A stretch of 64,000 nt of DNA from Sebastes aleutianus (Eukaryota; Chordata; Actinopteri; Perciformes; Sebastidae). The translations under genes were made by a program, and so were the position numbers. The stretch spans positions 25,989,315 to 26,053,314 of the forward strand of contig CAKAKS010000039.1 of assembly GCA_916700875.1 (NCBI GenBank), in the 5' to 3' direction. The notes beneath the pieces were generated by a model. That model was not told the DNA's origin, did not search any database, and worked only from the letters and a program-made list of their open reading frames with translations. Position 1 is the stretch's first letter. Each line of letters begins with the position of its first letter. Shown here piece after piece: positions 24,011-38,200 of the stretch.

Positions 24011-27000
24011 GAAATGAAACATCTGATTGCTCTTGTCTGTCTTTTTTTAGTATTAACATAGGCTTACTGTTTGTTTTAGGTTGATTTATTTTAATGGAAA
24101 GCATCTTGACTTATATTTTAATGGTTAAAAATACCATGTAAATCCATTATTTTAGCCGCATTCTAAAAGCCACAACGGAAGGACGTAAGACTCGAAGAAT
24201 GCATGACCCAAATAGGAGTGTTAACAGTGCATCTGTGTGTCATACAAAGTGACACAAACAACAACCCTAGACATAATTAATCCCTGTGGTGAATCAATCA
24301 ATACAATTCAAGAAGAAATATCCACGTCACAGCGGTTGTGAATTACACAAATATGTAACCCAGTTTTTGTGTTTACCATTTATGTGTCATGTGAAGAAGA
24401 CATGCAGTCAATTATGAGTGTGTTCCTCCAGGGGGACGGGTCGTCCTGTTGATGCTTTGGTGAAGTTTCCTCTTACCTTTCAAGTCAGGGGACAGGTGTG
24501 ATTTCAAGCTGCAGCCCAAAGGGCATAATGCCTCAAGACCTATTGTTGTCTCTGTGAAGATGTGGAGAGTGATAGTGCGGAGAACCTCCACCATCTTAGG
24601 ATCGCTTAGGAGATTGTAAGCAGGATGTAATGGATGCGGTCGTGAGTGTTATTGTACAGTATGTTGTTATGTCTGTTGCAAGACCTGAGACAGGTAGAGA
24701 CAAGTTCTGCTGCTCCCATTTTACTAGGAAACCCAACCGCCTTACTTGAGAAATCAGCTGATTAATAAGGAAATACACATTCAAGTTTTATGCCTGGAAG
24801 GGACAAAAGGGGGTTTTCACAAATTTGAAAAAAAAACTGAACAAAAACACTTCATCAAAGTTAACAAGGATGCATAGTTTGGGGTTTTATGAGGGGGGTG
24901 GGGGGGCGCTGTAGACCTGTTTATAGCTCCACTTTTAACCAGTTTCCTCCTCCAGTGAATGGTTAAATGCCCTTGGCTTGGATGCAGGTATGAATAGACT
25001 GGAAAAGATATTTACGGTAGCTTTTAACAGTCCAGTCTGCACAGAGTAAATATGTACCCTTGTAAACCCCTTTTCAGAATTATCTGTTTCTTGCTCATAA
25101 TAGCTGCTTGAATAGTGTGGGGAACAAATCCTCTCACACCCATTCCCTGTTTGTTTACTATTTTATTCAGTAACCATTCAGATGGACTGATTGGATTGAT
25201 CAGAGTGTAGAGAAATCTCATTCAGCCCGGTCTTATCTCAACTCGAAAAAAAACTTTCCTGTCACACACGTGTGTTGTGATGTTGATGAGGCTCCATTAT
25301 AGTGCTGGCAGGGGGTCCTTACATACTCTGCAGGCCTGAGAGCCACTGAATGGGATTTAGCACAGGATGACAAGGGGGAAGAGGAGGTAGCCAGAACTAT
25401 GGTCAGTAGTTGAATTAGCTCTGTGTGTGTGTATGTGTGTGTGCACATGTTTAGGCCTGCACCTTGACTACAGTTCTCATTTACTGATTTACAGTGCTGC
25501 TGACGCCCCCGGTGATGCTACTGATTAAGTGGTGGCAGCTGGGTCTTCTATGTTTTTGTTTCCTTCTTATCTCTTCACTCCAGAACTAAACTACATTACT
25601 GACTGTGTTTGTGCATCAGTGCCGTCTTAAAACAACAGAAAAACTTCAGGAACAACTTTGACGGAGCAGTCACTCTGTAGATTTAAGCACTGCAAGGCAG
25701 AACCTCTGGTTTTGTCCATCCTTAACTCAGTCTCTTTTTAGCCCCGTAATGGCTGCTGTGGTTTAGCTTTGGTGCGCTCAGACTGCCTGCTCTCCTCCGT
25801 CTGTGGTTTTTCGGGGAAAAGAGCCATTGAGTCTATTCAATTTAAATCCTGAAATAGATCGGGAGGCCAGGCTTGGAGAAAACTGATCCTCCACCACTGA
25901 AGCTGCTCTTTTTACAAAATGGCAGAGTTCATTCACTCAGTTCTAGTCTTATCGGCAGAGATTGGCGCGATATCCTGTTACTATTGATGTTTTATTACAG
26001 TTTTTTTAAACCTTGAACGTTGTGAACCCCACAATCAGTTGATAAAGGGGGGAGCAACTTCCTGACATTCGATTGATTCTTTCTCTGACCTATCAGGTGT
26101 TTGTTTAAAGGTCAGTCTGAAGTGTTTGATTTCTCTGGTGTTCCTGGGTATAAGGCCTCTGATTGTTGTCTGTGGTGCTTGTTATCTCTCAAATCCTTAT
26201 CATAGACAGATGGGCTGTTTTATAGTACTGTATTAGGGCCAGGTGTTGACATGGAACGCATGTCTTTACACCTTGGAGCGCCTCTTCTTGATCCAGAGAG
26301 ATAACAAAAATGTCTTGTATTTTAAAGTTGTTTTCAAAGCAAGTCTATCAGGGCACTAGCACGTCTTAGAGAAGATGGTAGACTTTTTTGTTGTCAGTGT
26401 TGGATGGCTGCACGTGCTGTTCACCCTCGCAGATTGCATTAACTGCATACACATGTCAATAGTTATAACCCTCTGCAATTCAGAAGGCCAATTCAAGCAG
26501 TTGTGCAATATAGGGTTTGGCATGAGCGGCAGACTCAAGGGGAAAGTCACAACTTGGGTTTTGTTAAACAGGTTTCAGAGTTAAGTTGTATTCAGTCACA
26601 GAGAGCACCAATCTAAACAGAAAAAATCACAGGCCTCTGGTTTCTAAGTCGTAATAATTAATTTGACTTATATAGCACTTTTCAGGGACTCAAAGACGCT
26701 TAAAGTCGTAGAATGAGTATCAGTGTCGATGGGTGCGTGTTTTGGTGTTGAGATAACCAAGTATGAAAAAAGCAGTCAGCATGGTCTGAAGTTCCCCCCT
26801 TTTTAAGTATTGGTGTGGTTGCTCAGAGAGAAGGGGGAGCTCTTTAGTGGCAAATTGTAGTATTTTAGAGAAAACACTTAAACTAATTCTCCAGCATAGC
26901 TCTGTAATGTGGCCTCGAGTGATTCCAGCATTAATTGGAACCAGGTTTTCGTAATGAGAAAGGCTTGTGGTGTACCTGCCAGAGGGCTGCTCCTCTTTAC

Positions 27001-30000
27001 ACCGAGTTTATTTCTGAACCAAGTTTATTCAGTATTCAGCAGGCACACACAGTCCTCTAACATACAGCAGCTGATATATGCACCAGTGTGAGGCCAAAGA
27101 GATGTATGTTTCACACATTAAATCAAGACTGCATGCACACACAAGAACTTTTTCAGACACTTGCACAAACGCACTCTCTCCGACCAGACAGGACTCGCTT
27201 CTTCTGGATTTTCTCGAGGTCTCTTGTGGGGATCGGGCTCGTGACGCAGCTGTTGTGACCAGCTGGGTCGGTCGGCCGTGAAAAGGGAGAGGGGGCTACA
27301 GCCAGAGATGCGTGTTAGTGTGTGTGTGTGTGTGTGTATATGTGTTCGTGACACAGGTGTGTATTAGTTGGGTACAGGAGGAAAGGTAGTGAGTGAAGAC
27401 AGCAGGGGAGTGGGGGAGGTGGTGTTGCTCGGAAAAGAGAAAGGGACAAGAGAGTGGCTAACTGATGGAGTTGAACAGCTGTCAGGTCAGTCACTCCTCA
27501 GCTCTGCTGCACTGACCCCTGTGTCACCCGACTATACAACCCCATTTCCTTATTGTTTTTTATTGCAGATAAACACCAACATGTCTGTCTTCCTGCTTCA
27601 CGCCCTCCACCTCCACTTGAAAGGTTCAAAAGACATCAGTTTTGCGCACAGGATTTTCTCATGGCTCTCTAGACTCGTGTTATTCCACCGAGCCTGACCA
27701 GGTTTTCTGGATTGCAGAGTCTGTATGAGAAGACTGGTCCCTGTTTGTGCCAGGCAAGCTGTGGCTGCTGTCCCCCCGCCTCGGAGACATGTGCCTGGCC
27801 CTGGCCATGGCCTCACTTCCCCTCCACTCCTGCCTTCTGGCCTGCCCTGATCTGTCGCTGATCTGGTGAGGGAGAAAGAGGCATCTGCTGCCTTTTATGG
27901 CAAAGACTTGCCTGGGAGAACTTTACCAAGAACAGACAAAGCCGCTGTGTGTGTGTTGCAGCGAAGACAGACTACGTACGTATGAGGGGAGGAGTGCTGG
28001 CAGAGAGGAAGTTTTCTTTATCCTAAAATAAACTAATGGCTCCAGAATTTCACCTCCCCTTACCACACAAATGTTCGCAAGAGCTGGAGGAGGCGTTTAT
28101 ATGGAAAATGATGAAATTACAGAGGGAAAGCGGCAGGAAATAGCTCAGTGAAACAGAATGTTTTCAAAAGGAAAGGGGGGGGGGGGCGTAAGAACTGACT
28201 TGAACCTTTTACAGGAGCCTTTTTTTCTGAGGGGCTTAGCAGTGCCTTTGAAAAGTTGTGAGAGCTGACGGTATCGTGGATGTGGATGAAGCTCTATCCT
28301 CCTCGGGTAAAGCTCTTTCACATGACGGAACATGTAGCTCAAACCACATGAATCTGTCTGTGCCCTCATGAGCAGGAGGAGGGTCTTTTTCGTCTTGTTT
28401 TTAATGGGAGAAGGAAGCAGACAGAGATAAGGAGAAATTCAACTAATGATAAAAACAGGCACGGGAAGGAGCCTTGAGGAGAAAAAAAGGAACTGTAATT
28501 AAAATGTGAGTCAGGGTAGAGGTTGTTGGGTGAGTTAAATGGGAAGCTGATGGGACAGGATAATAGTTGGGGATAGAAAGATGAAGGGAAAGGGCAGAAA
28601 GAGATGAAAAGAGAGGTCAAGGAAGGAACTACGAAGCTTGAGGCTTTTGACCCTGAACAATAGGCTGTTTGGACAGGTGAGCCTGCAGCCATGAAGAGGA
28701 AAGGGCAGAAAGAAATGCCTACAAGCCTAAATAAAGACAAGATATTGTAAAAAAACAAAAAAAAAAAACAAAGAGAGGAGACAGAATGAAAAAGGAGAGC
28801 AACAGGAGAAAGGAGGTGAAACAGAAAGTGGCCACTCATTAATAATTAGCCAGCAGTTTTAAAATGAGGCCAGAACACGCTCTGTAGCTGCCTGATAGGA
28901 AGAGCAGAATACCTTGATGAATCATTACCCAACAAATGAGAACCTGAGCAGTGTCTCGTGTGTATCCGTGAACGTGATCGTGCAAGTGTTGGTCTTTCCG
29001 ATCTTAACGTTTTCACTGGAGGCCCAAAGGCAGCTTACAGCTAAGCGTTTCTACTGACAGCTAAATTAGACAACAGCTGACTTTTAAAGGATGTAAAGGG
29101 GGAAACTTAAACATTTACATAGTAAACGGCTGCTGGCTCTGTATGCATCCACATGTTGACATGCCTTCCCTTGTTTGCTGAGGTGGAAAGCAGGGCGACG
29201 CTTCCTGGAGCGGGGAATTAAACTGAGCTTTTGAACACTGTGCTCCGGCCAAGAGGCCTCGTGCTCCACAGTCCTGTCATGTTTTGTAAGTGTTTATTAG
29301 TTCCCATGGATATCAGCTGGGCTGCTGTCGATCTTCCTCTTCTCATTCCTTTCTCCCCCTCTGCTCTCGCTCCCCCCTCTATCCTTTCTCTCTACATATA
29401 TTTCTAATATCTCTGGCTGCATGTGGACTGTGAATTTCCTGCAGAAACCCCAGCAGTCATTGATTCTTTCCTGTAAAGTCCAGCGATAGTCGCGGCAGAG
29501 TCTGAGTGAAAGTGAGAAGGGTTTTGGCTGCTGCTGGGAAACAGTGTTTATGATCCCTCGTCATTAGTGCTGTTTGAACAGCTTTCGCCGGTCCAGGAGC
29601 CGGAGTTGCCGTCTTCTGGGAGTGTGACTGGGAAGGAAAGGGGAAAGGAGAGAGCCAAGAACTCATGGCTGGATCATTGTGTTTAGACGGAGGGTGTGCA
29701 GAGAGGAAGGGTGAGAACTTGAGATTGAGCGCTAGACAAGCGGAAATGAGGGTCAACAAAAGCACAATAAATTCAGGGGAGCAAACTGAAACTCCCTTGT
29801 CCTTAAGCAAACCCAAGCAATGGTAGCAGAGTCGAGATGGAGCAAAATTAAGATGTAGGGAACAGCAACAAAGTCATTACAGGATGAGGAAAGCCTTGGA
29901 AGAGAATACTGGAGAAAGACGACTGTTGGGCAGTCGAGTATATTAGTCCCAGATTGTCCCAGACAACTGTACCTCTGTTTATTTGTCTCACTCATGTATC

Positions 30001-30769
30001 AAGCCTTCTGACCTTTGACCCCAGATTGCACTGCCTCCACTGAGACAGGGAGCAGGCGGGAGGTTACAGCCCTGGAAGTGCAGGAAGAGTGTGATATAAC
30101 ATCCCCGTGCTAAAACTAGCAGTGGAAGTACAAGGCGCTGGGGACGGCCGTTTGCGTGGAAGCTATAGACCTAACATTAGGTTAGAGGTCAGAGTTAGGG
30201 GTCAGGTACAGCAACAGACGACTCTTTGTCTGGTCTGTTTAGGTTGCTGCAATTCAGCTTGCACAGTCACAGAATGATTGTGTTTTGTAACTTGTTAAGA
30301 GATTCAGTTGTCTATGCTTTATAGATCTCTGTGCCTGAGCTCAGGCTATTGTATCTACATAATGTTCTGTCTGCAAGTAGTTTTTTTCAAGTTACAGTGC
30401 ATTTAATGCATAACAAATAACCTGCGCTGACTTCCCAGTTCATCAAGTGGAGTTTTACTGCAGAACCAGCTTGTGCTGATTTGTCCTCCACATTCAGTGC
30501 TTGGCGCAGCAGTTGGCTACCTGAATATCTGGTTGGATCATATATGTTTTCACATATATCATGTAGACCTGTCTGGGAAAAGTCCAGCAAAGACCCTTAC
30601 ATTCATTCCCATTCTTTACAGTGTCCAATCAAACAATAAACGCACCATTTGCGTCATTCTTAAGAGGCGTTTTGAAATCTCACTTTGTTATTTCCTTTGT
30701 CTTTTATTGCCCGTATCAAGTCCCCAGCTGCTCCTTAACCTGTCCTCTTTTCTTGTTTGTGCGTTGCAG
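24011..30769. other. Distal part of mob2 intron 1
   Basis: No exon recognised before the acceptor at 30768-30769. A short relic (atatagcacttttcagggac, 26670-26690) looks like the tail of an old non-LTR element. 28366-28840 is strongly purine-rich on the plus strand. A 12-base G run occurs near 28175-28186. Confidence 0.4.
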
Positions 30770-30930
30770 GAAGTCGAAGACGAAGCCAAATGGAAAGAAG
30801 CCTCCGGCAGAAGAGAAGAAGCAGTACTTGGAGCTGGAGTACACAAAAATCCGTGTGGTGGACTTTGACCTCAAGGAGCTGGTGGTGCTGCCCAGAGAGA
30901 TAGACCTCAACGAATGGCTAGCCAGCAACA
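30770..30930 (+). CDS. mob2: mob2 coding exon (amino-terminal part of the MOB domain)
   Basis: Acceptor ttgcag at 30764-30769, donor GTGAGT at 30931. Encodes KSKTKPNGKKPP through LNEWLASN. Starts after two bases of a codon and ends with one base of the next. Confidence 0.95.
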
Positions 30931-33900
30931 GTGAGTAACTATTGTGATAGTCAATGATAGAATATATGTAGGATACATAAAGCAGCTCAAACAGTCAGAC
31001 ACATAGCTGAGGATAATGTCCTGTACAGATAGTCATTGTTAAAATGTGAAAGGGGCGTATCATCTTATTTATGACATAAAAAATCTTTAGTCAAGCTCAG
31101 TATTTGCGCCGACTTATTTAACATTTTTCGTCAAGGCTTTGGAGTTGTTTTTCCCAAGTTGGTATGCACGTGTCTGGAGATGACAAGATGTTCCAGTGGT
31201 GCTGGAGCTGGAGCTGCAACTCTAACAGATCCAATCCCTTAACATGATCCAGGCCTGGCACAGTGTCGAGCCTGTTCCCAGTAACACCACGCAGCGATTC
31301 TTTAAACACCATCGTTCACTGCCAGCTTCAGTGCAGTGTCATTGAAATTTATAGTTGTCCTTCCGAGCATAATTTCTGGAGTTTTGTAAACTCACTGCGG
31401 CCTGGCTGCTTGATCGATCTTACGAGACGCTTTATTTTGTCTGTCTCCTTGACTTTGTTTTGTATCCAAACCAGGTGCTCGCAAAGGAAAAGAAAAAAAA
31501 ACAAGAATTCTTTCCTATTTAGTTTAGACTGATAAAACGTTGTTATACAAAACAGATGCGGCATGTTTTCACATGGTAATGTGTTGAAATTGGACGTTAT
31601 GTAAGCTTGAACACAAACAACAGGGCTGAGCAATGTTTTGATGAAATAGTTTGTTTAACCAAATCAATAACGATCGGAGCCATTTCATTCTGCCCACATG
31701 TATAAACAGCAACAGCAGTTTCACCGGATGTTTTCTCACTTGGTGGCTACTTTGTTGAGCAGGAAAAAAGAGGGGATGGGTCCTGTGGGGTTCCCGTGGG
31801 ACGGTGCTACTTTTAAATTCTATCCTTTGGTTTTTTCATTGGAAGGAAGTGAAAGTAATTTCAGCATGATATATGATTATCTGTCATGTTGAGCAGATAA
31901 TCATAGTGTATATCTGTATTCACAAATTGGAGCCAGATCAGTAGAGCTACTGCTCAGAGAGGTTCAGTGCCGAAGCATCAATCATTACTTAAATTATTAT
32001 TTAAAGGGTTGCCTACTTTGTTCAGACCGCCCAGCGTTGTTTGGGTAGAAACTGTGCAGTAGCTACTCAGCATGAGAAAGTAACTTTGGGACAGAATTAG
32101 CAGCAGACAAAAGTCACTGGAACAAGTGAAAATGTAAAGGAATTAGGCCGTCATTGCTTCTGCTTCACATCATAGTAGATTTTTCCACCGTATTTAAGCC
32201 TCATAAGCTGCAGGTTAAACAGAAAATATGGCTCATACCAGTGCATCCTGTGCATGAAGTTCTCCATTTTCAATCATCAAACTGTCAATGTTTTATCAGA
32301 TTAGCCTACTTATTAATTCAATTCTTTCATCTAGTTTTGGATGATCATGTTGACATTGCTCAGCTCGAACAAAAAACTCTCATCAACACTGAATGTTTTC
32401 TGCAAAAATGAATGAGAATACCATTTCTCCAATATGTTGTTGCAAGCTTTTAAGTAAATGAAGTGTTTAGAAAGAAAGCCATACAGTTTAAGGAGTGTCA
32501 CCATACCAGAAAGTTCTCACGAGTCTGCATACGTCAAACATACGTCAAACGCACAAAACAAATATTTTTGACTGACAGATACATTTCTTCTCGCGTGAAT
32601 ACACCCCAGATTTGTCCCTAATACTTTGTTTTGCAGCATAACAGGTTGTGTAGGAGTTCCCCTTGTGGCAGAAATACCTGTTTCAGTTTTAAGTGACTGG
32701 TGCAGCAACTTAAAGGGTTGTGAAAGCTGCAGTCACCTCCCATTATTTCCATTTTTTCTGAGGCTCACACTGTTGAAGTATGTGATCAATTAGCGTGTGC
32801 ATGTGCCCGTCCCTTTTGTCAAAGTGACAGACGACAAACATGACTTGACACACATATTCCTCTTTTAGTTATTCACATCATTCTGGCGTACTAAAGTATG
32901 TGGGTGTCTTCTTTATGATTTAATTCTGTGCAACGTGACAAACGCTGATTAACATGCTCTGAACTCTCTCTGTTATCTTTGCCACAGCGACAACATTCTT
33001 CAATCTTATCAACCTGCAGTACAGCACCATCTCAGAGTTCTGCACTGGGGACACCTGTCAAGCCATGACGGCCTGCAACACGTAAGTTATCTCCACCGCT
33101 TCTGGTTAATTCATCGCTCAACTGCCGAGGCCCATTGGTTTATTTATCAGAAATTGGTTAATTCATCAAGAGATGCTTCCCCCGGTCAGCGAGGGACAAC
33201 TCTCGACCCAGAGAGTGCACTCAGGTCAATTCTGCTTTTTAAACTACCCACACAGTCCATCTTGGAATGTGCAGTATGCAGCTTTTAATGTACTGCAGAG
33301 AGCTGTATGATTACATAAGGGCTGTTGTACATTGAGTACGGCACCTTTGTGTCTCCGTCATTACTGTGTCTGTGCTGCAGCACTGCATATTCAAACAATA
33401 GCTTCACATGTTTTCAAGTCTTAAAACTATAATCCACTATGAGGCTTCATGAGTGTGAGTTAGACAAATCAATTGGGTCTTTTTAATACACAATTCCCTC
33501 TTTTTCTTACCAGCCAGTCAGACACACTGTTTTTATTATTTGTTGAGTTTTCAGGCTGTCGTTTGTGCTATAAAACCCCAGGAAAAAATACCCTGTTTAC
33601 CAGTCAGGAAATTGCTAGTTGCTACTGTGCCTACTCATTGATAACCTCATTATTATAGAAGAAGATGCACAGATTTTGAGTCAGATAAAAGGCAGAATGC
33701 CAGAGGTCAAAAACCGCAAAGAATCAAGTCATGTGTTCATCTTTTTAGTGACTTTAATTAACTAAAAAATGGGCCGACAAAAATCTAGATTATTTTTCTG
33801 TTTTTGACCCCTGGACCTCGATTAGTTTCACACACATCCAGTGCAGCTGCTGCATTATTAGGCTTAGTTTGTATCAAATGTGATCACTGAGCAGAGCAGC

Positions 33901-35195
33901 GAGAGACTGAAGACATACTGGGGATAGACCTGCTGTAGCTTCACCCTTCATCCCCTGCGGTCCAGCCTGTTTCTTGTGCTGCTATCTGAAGTCTGCTAAC
34001 ATCATTATATTCACATCACACACACTGCCTAGATAGAGTGCTGTGATCAAACAGTTACCAAAGGAGTCCGTCTGTAACTCCATTTGTTCCGGTGGTAAGA
34101 CCAGCTCCAGGGCTGGACACCGCAGGTTCATACTGCTCTGAAGTCACCAGACAGATTCTTTGAAAAATGTCTGTGATGGTCAATAATTAATAGTAAAAAG
34201 GTGGTTTATTACTACTGTGTGTAGTAAAGCAGGGTATACCTCTGCAGTAGTTAATGTTAAAGGATTATCATAACATGGAGGCCTATTAATGTCACATAAA
34301 CAGAAGAGGAGGTGACTAACTGTAAGCATTTATCTAACTAGTTTGCCCTGTCAGGGCGGGTTGCCGTCTTTATGTGTGAGCCCTTGTCTTTAGAGTGAAG
34401 CAGTCATTCCCCCTGTGTATACTGAAGGCTGGAAAAACCTGATTACCCACACTTTGAGAAACCACAACACTCACTACACAGCTCTTAACACATTACATGC
34501 AGTCCACAAATGCATGCGCTCATCCACGCGCTCACCCCTGGATAAAAATATGACAATGACATCGATGACGAACAAAACAACCATTGAGCAATAACACTTA
34601 TGACAGTTGGTGCGAGAGACAAACTTGTCACGAGTTAACCTCTCAGTCAACAATGGATTTTTCCACTGCTGTCACCTTAAGCTACTGCTACCAACCCACA
34701 CCCTGAGAAATGGAAAAAAAGCAAATGTGCTTTCGCCTGCAGTATGTGAAGAGGGGAGAGAGCAGTGCAGATTAACATGTTTTTTGTTTGCGCTGTCTAT
34801 TGACCCGCAGAAAACAGAAGGTAATGACTTAAAAACACGTTGAACTTGTAGTTTCTCACGGCTCCACACCGGATTCAGCTAAAATGTTTAATGCATTTTT
34901 GTTAAACTCTTACTGTTAAAACTGCGTTTCCTAAGACGAGGCCCACCATTTATGATCGTAGCTTCCCCGCTGCCCGCTGCCCGGCACCCCACCCTTTCCT
35001 GCCCGTGCAGGACCTGGCACCCGCGCCCCCCTCTGTGGTGAAAACTGACTGAGCCACAGTCGCAGCAGCGTCAGTGCCCCTGCCCGAAGGCAGAGCTCAG
35101 CACTATTTTTGGAAGAAAATGTTTCCATGAGCTATGAGGGAGCGGAACCATTTGGTAGCTATTTAGACCCATTTTGTATGGGTGGGTGGATAGAT

Positions 35196-35236
<41 letters not shown>

Positions 35237-38200
35237 AGAGAGAGAGGGAGATGTGTGGTAATGTGCTCACTCTGTTCATTAACGTTGGGTTCTTATAGCC
35301 AGTTCCATTTTGGATTTAGTTGGTAAAATACACGGATTCATTAAGTGTCCTTACAAACCTCTTACCAAATATTTAATTTCCTATTTGCAAAGAGTGTGCA
35401 AAACATTCAGGAAGTCATTTGGCTCGATTGCAAACATTTAATGAACTTTCGTCCTTGGAGAGTCAGTAAATTTTAAAGTAATAGTTGTTGTTTCATTGCT
35501 TTTATTACATCCTTTTAACATACACACTGTGCAGGTGTAGCAAGATATCATATAGCCACATATTAATGTATATATTATTTGTCCCCACACTGTACAGTGT
35601 GCCACCATTCCCACCACGGTGACATTTCATGCTCCCTTTACCCCACCTTATAACCTTCAAAATAAAATAAAAACAATATCTAGGAGATTACAGAAGAAAG
35701 AAGAGATTATATGATATATATATATATATATAATAAATAACTAAAAATAATACAAGAAAACAGAAAAAAACACATATATTCAAAAAAGAACTATAAGACT
35801 GCTATGAACCCAATTCATCCCATTGCAAAACCATTTTTATGTTTTTAAATATTAAGTAAGCAAAAGTTGCATAAATTGAATAAGCAATTTATGAATATTT
35901 ATATTCAATAAAATCCTATCAAACCCCAACTCGTGTGTTCATAAACAGTAAATAAACCATCCTCTGGAGCAGTGCTTCATACTGTATATGGTCATAGTTG
36001 CATCATGTCCAGGTGGGTATGAAGTAGTGGAGCAGGCATGTTTGTAGTTTAGTCAGTGTCTCTCCCACACATAAACACACCGTCTAATCCTGAGTGAGTC
36101 AGTGTATTGTAAGAGTCTGGTCCCGGTGCTGTGGTCAGCAGGTCTCCTCCTGCAGGGTCAGATATGTGGACGCTTTACATTCCTCAGGATTTGTAATGTC
36201 TGCCCCACTACCTCCCAGACCCACACTGCTAACAGTAACACCTGCATGCACATTTCTTTTCACCATTTCATCAGCTTATTAATTGACTGATCGATGACCA
36301 GTCAGCCGGCCTTTTGTCTCTGTGGTTGCCAGTCCTGTTTCACCCTGGTTAGCTCATTCATCTATTTCTAAGGTGTCCGCTGACCTGCTAGTGTGACTAC
36401 CTCTGTGCTGCTGAACTGCTGTTTGACATTTGTTAACTATAACTCCGATCCGCCCGCCTACAATTCAGCTATCTGGGTCACCCCCTCCGGAAACGTTTGA
36501 TTAGCAGCGGGACTGAGAGGGGGGTCGGCGTCCCGTTAACTCCTGTAACAGCAGGGAATTTGGCCCCATCAGGAAATTAAAGCTCAGGGGCACAGAGTTC
36601 AGAAAGTTCACTGGAATGAAAACATGCAAACATGATATCTGGATGAGGATGTGTCGGTATGAGATAGTTGGGCTTTACGCGCTGCATATTGACCCTGGGA
36701 TAACTTAGCCCCTTTTCACACACACACATTGTTAACCCAGGGTTAACTTAGGGCCAGGGCTGTATGATTCACACTGCACTTCTAGCCCTGGCTGGGTTAA
36801 ATGTCCGTTGGAACACGTGACTATTGTTTACATTTTAGAATGACATGTGACTACTCTTTCACAGTTTCGACAACAAAAAATGACTCACATTGTATTGTTT
36901 ACTTCAGCCCCGTTTCACTCTGGCAACTTTTAGCCTCGTGTTTAGTCGATTTTCAGGGGATAACCCCGCAAACTCAAGGCTAACCCTGCTCCGGAGCAGG
37001 ACCAGCAAAGCCCTGGGCTAAAGACATGGTTAGCCCACTTTGGATTGTGCCAGTGTGAAAGCTTTCTTAGCCCCAGACTAACAACTCATTTAGCTCCAGT
37101 GTGACCGTTTCCTCATTGTCAACCACAAAGTGAAACGTCACAGAGAATCTGTGTTTTTCCGTAAATGATGAAATTGGCCCAGGTGATGTGTCACAGGCCA
37201 ATTATGTCTCACATGACACCTGTATGTGTTTCCTCTTCCTGCTTGATTTCATTTTTGTTCCAGGAAACACTTCTATGTGTGTTTCTCAAGTATATGTCTT
37301 CAATGTTATTCTGCAAGGCATACTTGACATTAAGGATTGTTTGCTTTGTCTTTCTCTTACTAGAATATACTACTGGTATGACGAGAGGGGGAAGAAGACA
37401 AAGTGCACTGCTCCACAATATGTCGACTTCGTTATGAGTCTTTGTCAGAAACTGGTCACAGATGAGGAAATCTTTCCTACAAAATACGGTGAGTTCCCAT
37501 CTGAAGGTTCCCTGTCTCCTAGAAGTAACTGATGTTGTACTGCTGCCCTCTGCTGCTTCAGATGGATAGAGGAAATGAATGGTGATCCAACAATAAACAT
37601 TTGAAAGAAATTATAGTGATATTATTTAGGGCTGCATCTTACAATCATTTTCACTGTCAATTAATCTGCTTAAAGTCTCGATTAATTGATTAATCATTTG
37701 GTTTGTATTATCAAAAAATGTATAATCCCAGAGCGAAAGTTGAAATATTGTGATTATTTGAGCAACTTATCAATTAATCAACTAGTCATTTAAGCTTTTA
37801 TATTATCAAAAGGTCTGGGGTTACACTTTTAGTCATTAAAGGATAAGACTGGTGATATTCTATATTTTTCTTATTGTTTAAAAATCTTGATAAAAACTAT
37901 GAAATGAATTATTCCTCTTTGCCATAGATCTCCATTGTTGTCAAAAGAAAATATTAAAAACACTGTAATGAACCACACTTGGTGACATTACAGTATATAT
38001 TATTATGAACATGGTCACTGTAGTTTATGTTGAGTTGTACTCCATCCTGCTGCTGTAAATAGAGATGTTAGAGCACCAATTGTGGTTACCCATAGAACCC
38101 ATTTTCATCCACATATCTTTGTTTCCTTTTTTTCTCCCTTTAGGCAAAGAGTTCCCTAACTCCTTTGAGTCCTTGGTAAAGAAGATCTGCCGGTATCTGT

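Larger units (their letters stand above)
33082..37363. other. mob2 intron with a GT repeat and a possible MITE
   Basis: Contains a (TG)n run at about 35197-35234 and an AT run near 35716-35733. A possible dispersed repeat occupies 36700-37110. No exon seen. Confidence 0.5.

Noticed and set aside
27569..27697. Acceptor-like tract and short frame beginning MSVFLLHALHLHLKG
   Set aside because: No donor in phase with mob2 and no protein similarity; treated as chance.
28366..28839. 157-codon minus-strand frame
   Set aside because: Phe, Ser, Leu and Pro enrichment comes directly from the polypurine plus strand; not a protein signature.
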